In this document: piece by piece, positions 11,767 through 12,683 of the stretch
How the letters are laid out: every line of letters begins with the position of its first letter
Position numbering within the stretch: position 1 is the first letter of the stretch
Source: Candidatus Thorarchaeota archaeon
GTDB taxonomy: Archaea > Asgardarchaeota > Thorarchaeia > Thorarchaeales > Thorarchaeaceae
Assembly (NCBI GenBank): GCA_004524595.1
Contig: SDOA01000115.1
Span: forward strand, 1-12,683
Reading direction: 5' to 3'
Length of the DNA: 12,683 nucleotides
The notes under the pieces: model-generated
Database searches by the model: none
Told to the model about the DNA's origin: nothing
What the model saw: the letters and a program-made list of their open reading frames with translations, nothing else
Translations under genes and position numbers: made by a program

Positions 11767-12683
11767 ATGAGCGAGCACAAGAAACTTTACGATCAAGTAT
11801 TCAAATTAATAGAAAATCATGATGACTGGATGAGTAAGACAATCAATCTCATTGCTTCGGAGAATGTGTCATCACCGGCAGTCAGGTCGGCCATTGTGTG
11901 TGACTTCCGAGACCGTTACGCAGAAGGATGGCCAGGAGAGCGTGTCTATGCAGGATGTAAGTATATAGACGAGGTCGAACTGATCACTATTGGTCTGGCC
12001 AAGAAGTTGTACAAAGCAGAGTTTGCTGATGTGCGCCCTATTTCAGGAGTGGTTGCCAATCTTGCAATGTACACTGCTGCAATGGAACCCATGGATAGGA
12101 TGATGGCCTTATCCATCGCACATGGAGGACATATCTCCCATGCACGTGCGAACTTGGGGGGAACGGCAGGCCAGATACGTGGGCATAAGGTACGTAACTG
12201 GGTGTTTGATGATACAGAGTTCAATATTGATGTTGATGAGAACATCAAACAGATTAGAAACCTTCAGGAGAAGGGAGATGAGATCAAGTTCCTCCTCTTC
12301 GGCGGAAGTGTGTTCCCCTTCCCGCATCCTGTAAAGGAGTTCAGAGATATTGCTAATGAATACGGCATGACAATTGGCTACGACTCAGCTCATGTATCGG
12401 GTCTCATTGCGTCAGGGTTCCTCCAGGATCCTCTTAGAGAGGGTGCGGATATGATGACCACGAGCACTCATAAGACGCTTCCAGGTCCGCAACATGCAAT
12501 GGTACTTGCAAAAGAAGAATTTGCAGATCGAATCAAGAGAGCATCATTTCCGGGACTCTTGAGCAATCATCATCTTCACAATGTTGCAGGACTTGCTGTT
12601 GTACTTGCTGAGATGATGGAGTTTGGAGTGGACTATAGTCAGCAGATCATGAAGAACGCAAAGGCTCTTGCGCAGTCACTACA
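11767..12683 (+). CDS. glyA: Serine hydroxymethyltransferase, archaeal type (3' end missing)
   Basis: The first 305 residues of a PLP enzyme that interconverts serine and glycine with transfer of a one-carbon unit to a folate or archaeal pterin. Seen here: NLIASENVSSPAVR (27-40), YAEGWPGERVYAGCKYIDEVE (51-71), PISGVVANLA (91-100), AHGGHISH (118-125), the PLP-ring residues D206 and H209 in GYDSAHVSG (204-212), and the Schiff-base lysine K236 in TTSTHKTLPGPQ (231-242). The wording of the lysine motif is archaeal rather than bacterial. The start at 11767 has GGAG (11754-11757) 9 nt upstream; an in-frame ATG at 11752 has only a cramped AGGA. The frame is open to the window edge, so about a quarter of the protein lies outside. 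Confidence 0.93.
   Translation, partial: MSEHKKLYDQVFKLIENHDDWMSKTINLIASENVSSPAVRSAIVCDFRDRYAEGWPGERVYAGCKYIDEVELITIGLAKKLYKAEFADVRPISGVVANLAMYTAAMEPMDRMMALSIAHGGHISHARANLGGTAGQIRGHKVRNWVFDDTEFNIDVDENIKQIRNLQEKGDEIKFLLFGGSVFPFPHPVKEFRDIANEYGMTIGYDSAHVSGLIASGFLQDPLREGADMMTTSTHKTLPGPQHAMVLAKEEFADRIKRASFPGLLSNHHLHNVAGLAVVLAEMMEFGVDYSQQIMKNAKALAQSL

Overview
The window looks archaeal. It carries an isopentenyl phosphate kinase (the alternative mevalonate pathway), an archaeal-type serine hydroxymethyltransferase with its characteristic THKT-PGPQ lysine motif, an archaeal three-cysteine peroxiredoxin, TATA-like promoter elements, and a tRNA gene whose parts can only be assembled by removing introns with bulge-helix-bulge geometry. 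I cannot fix the lineage from sequence alone. An Asgard-type archaeon is my guess, and weak.

Layout. 1-1686 (minus strand): a two-gene isoprenoid operon, an integral-membrane prenol/polyprenol (phytol/dolichol-type) kinase followed by isopentenyl phosphate kinase, closed by a hairpin terminator. A perfect 22-bp palindrome lies about 75 bp upstream of its first gene. 1813-3138: a redox unit in which a peroxiredoxin (minus) is divergent from a PerR-type Fur-family regulator (plus); their shared AT-rich promoter holds a 6-1-6 inverted repeat resembling a PerR/Fur box. 3158-5424 (minus): a tightly coupled pair, a signal-anchored exported protein whose active-site pattern matches linalool dehydratase-isomerase (LinD), then an ECF-transporter S-component-like membrane protein 2 bp downstream. 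5661-8921: small membrane proteins, a tandem GNAT protein, an NMO-like flavin oxidoreductase and a zinc-ribbon membrane protein.

8958-11698 is the strangest part. An intact tRNA-Lys(CUU) gene lies on the minus strand at 10922-11089. It is 168 nt long and reduces to a canonical 77-nt tRNA with encoded CCA once three introns of 30, 30 and 31 nt (anticodon loop, 43/44 and T-arm) are removed. Copies of its last exon recur in the same orientation at 10085, 9559 and 8958, and degenerately at 11673. The three on the 3' side of the tRNA bracket one plus-strand gene each (GNAT, small membrane protein, SAM methyltransferase). This is the footprint expected from repeated site-specific integration at a tRNA 3' end, although no integrase is present.

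The window ends inside glyA (serine hydroxymethyltransferase), whose 3' end is cut off.

How the genes fit together: the kinase pair could convert a free prenol to its diphosphate in two steps. The LinD-like enzyme belongs to a fold known for terpene-alcohol chemistry, which gives the left half a possible terpenoid theme (inference). PerR most likely represses the peroxiredoxin and itself.
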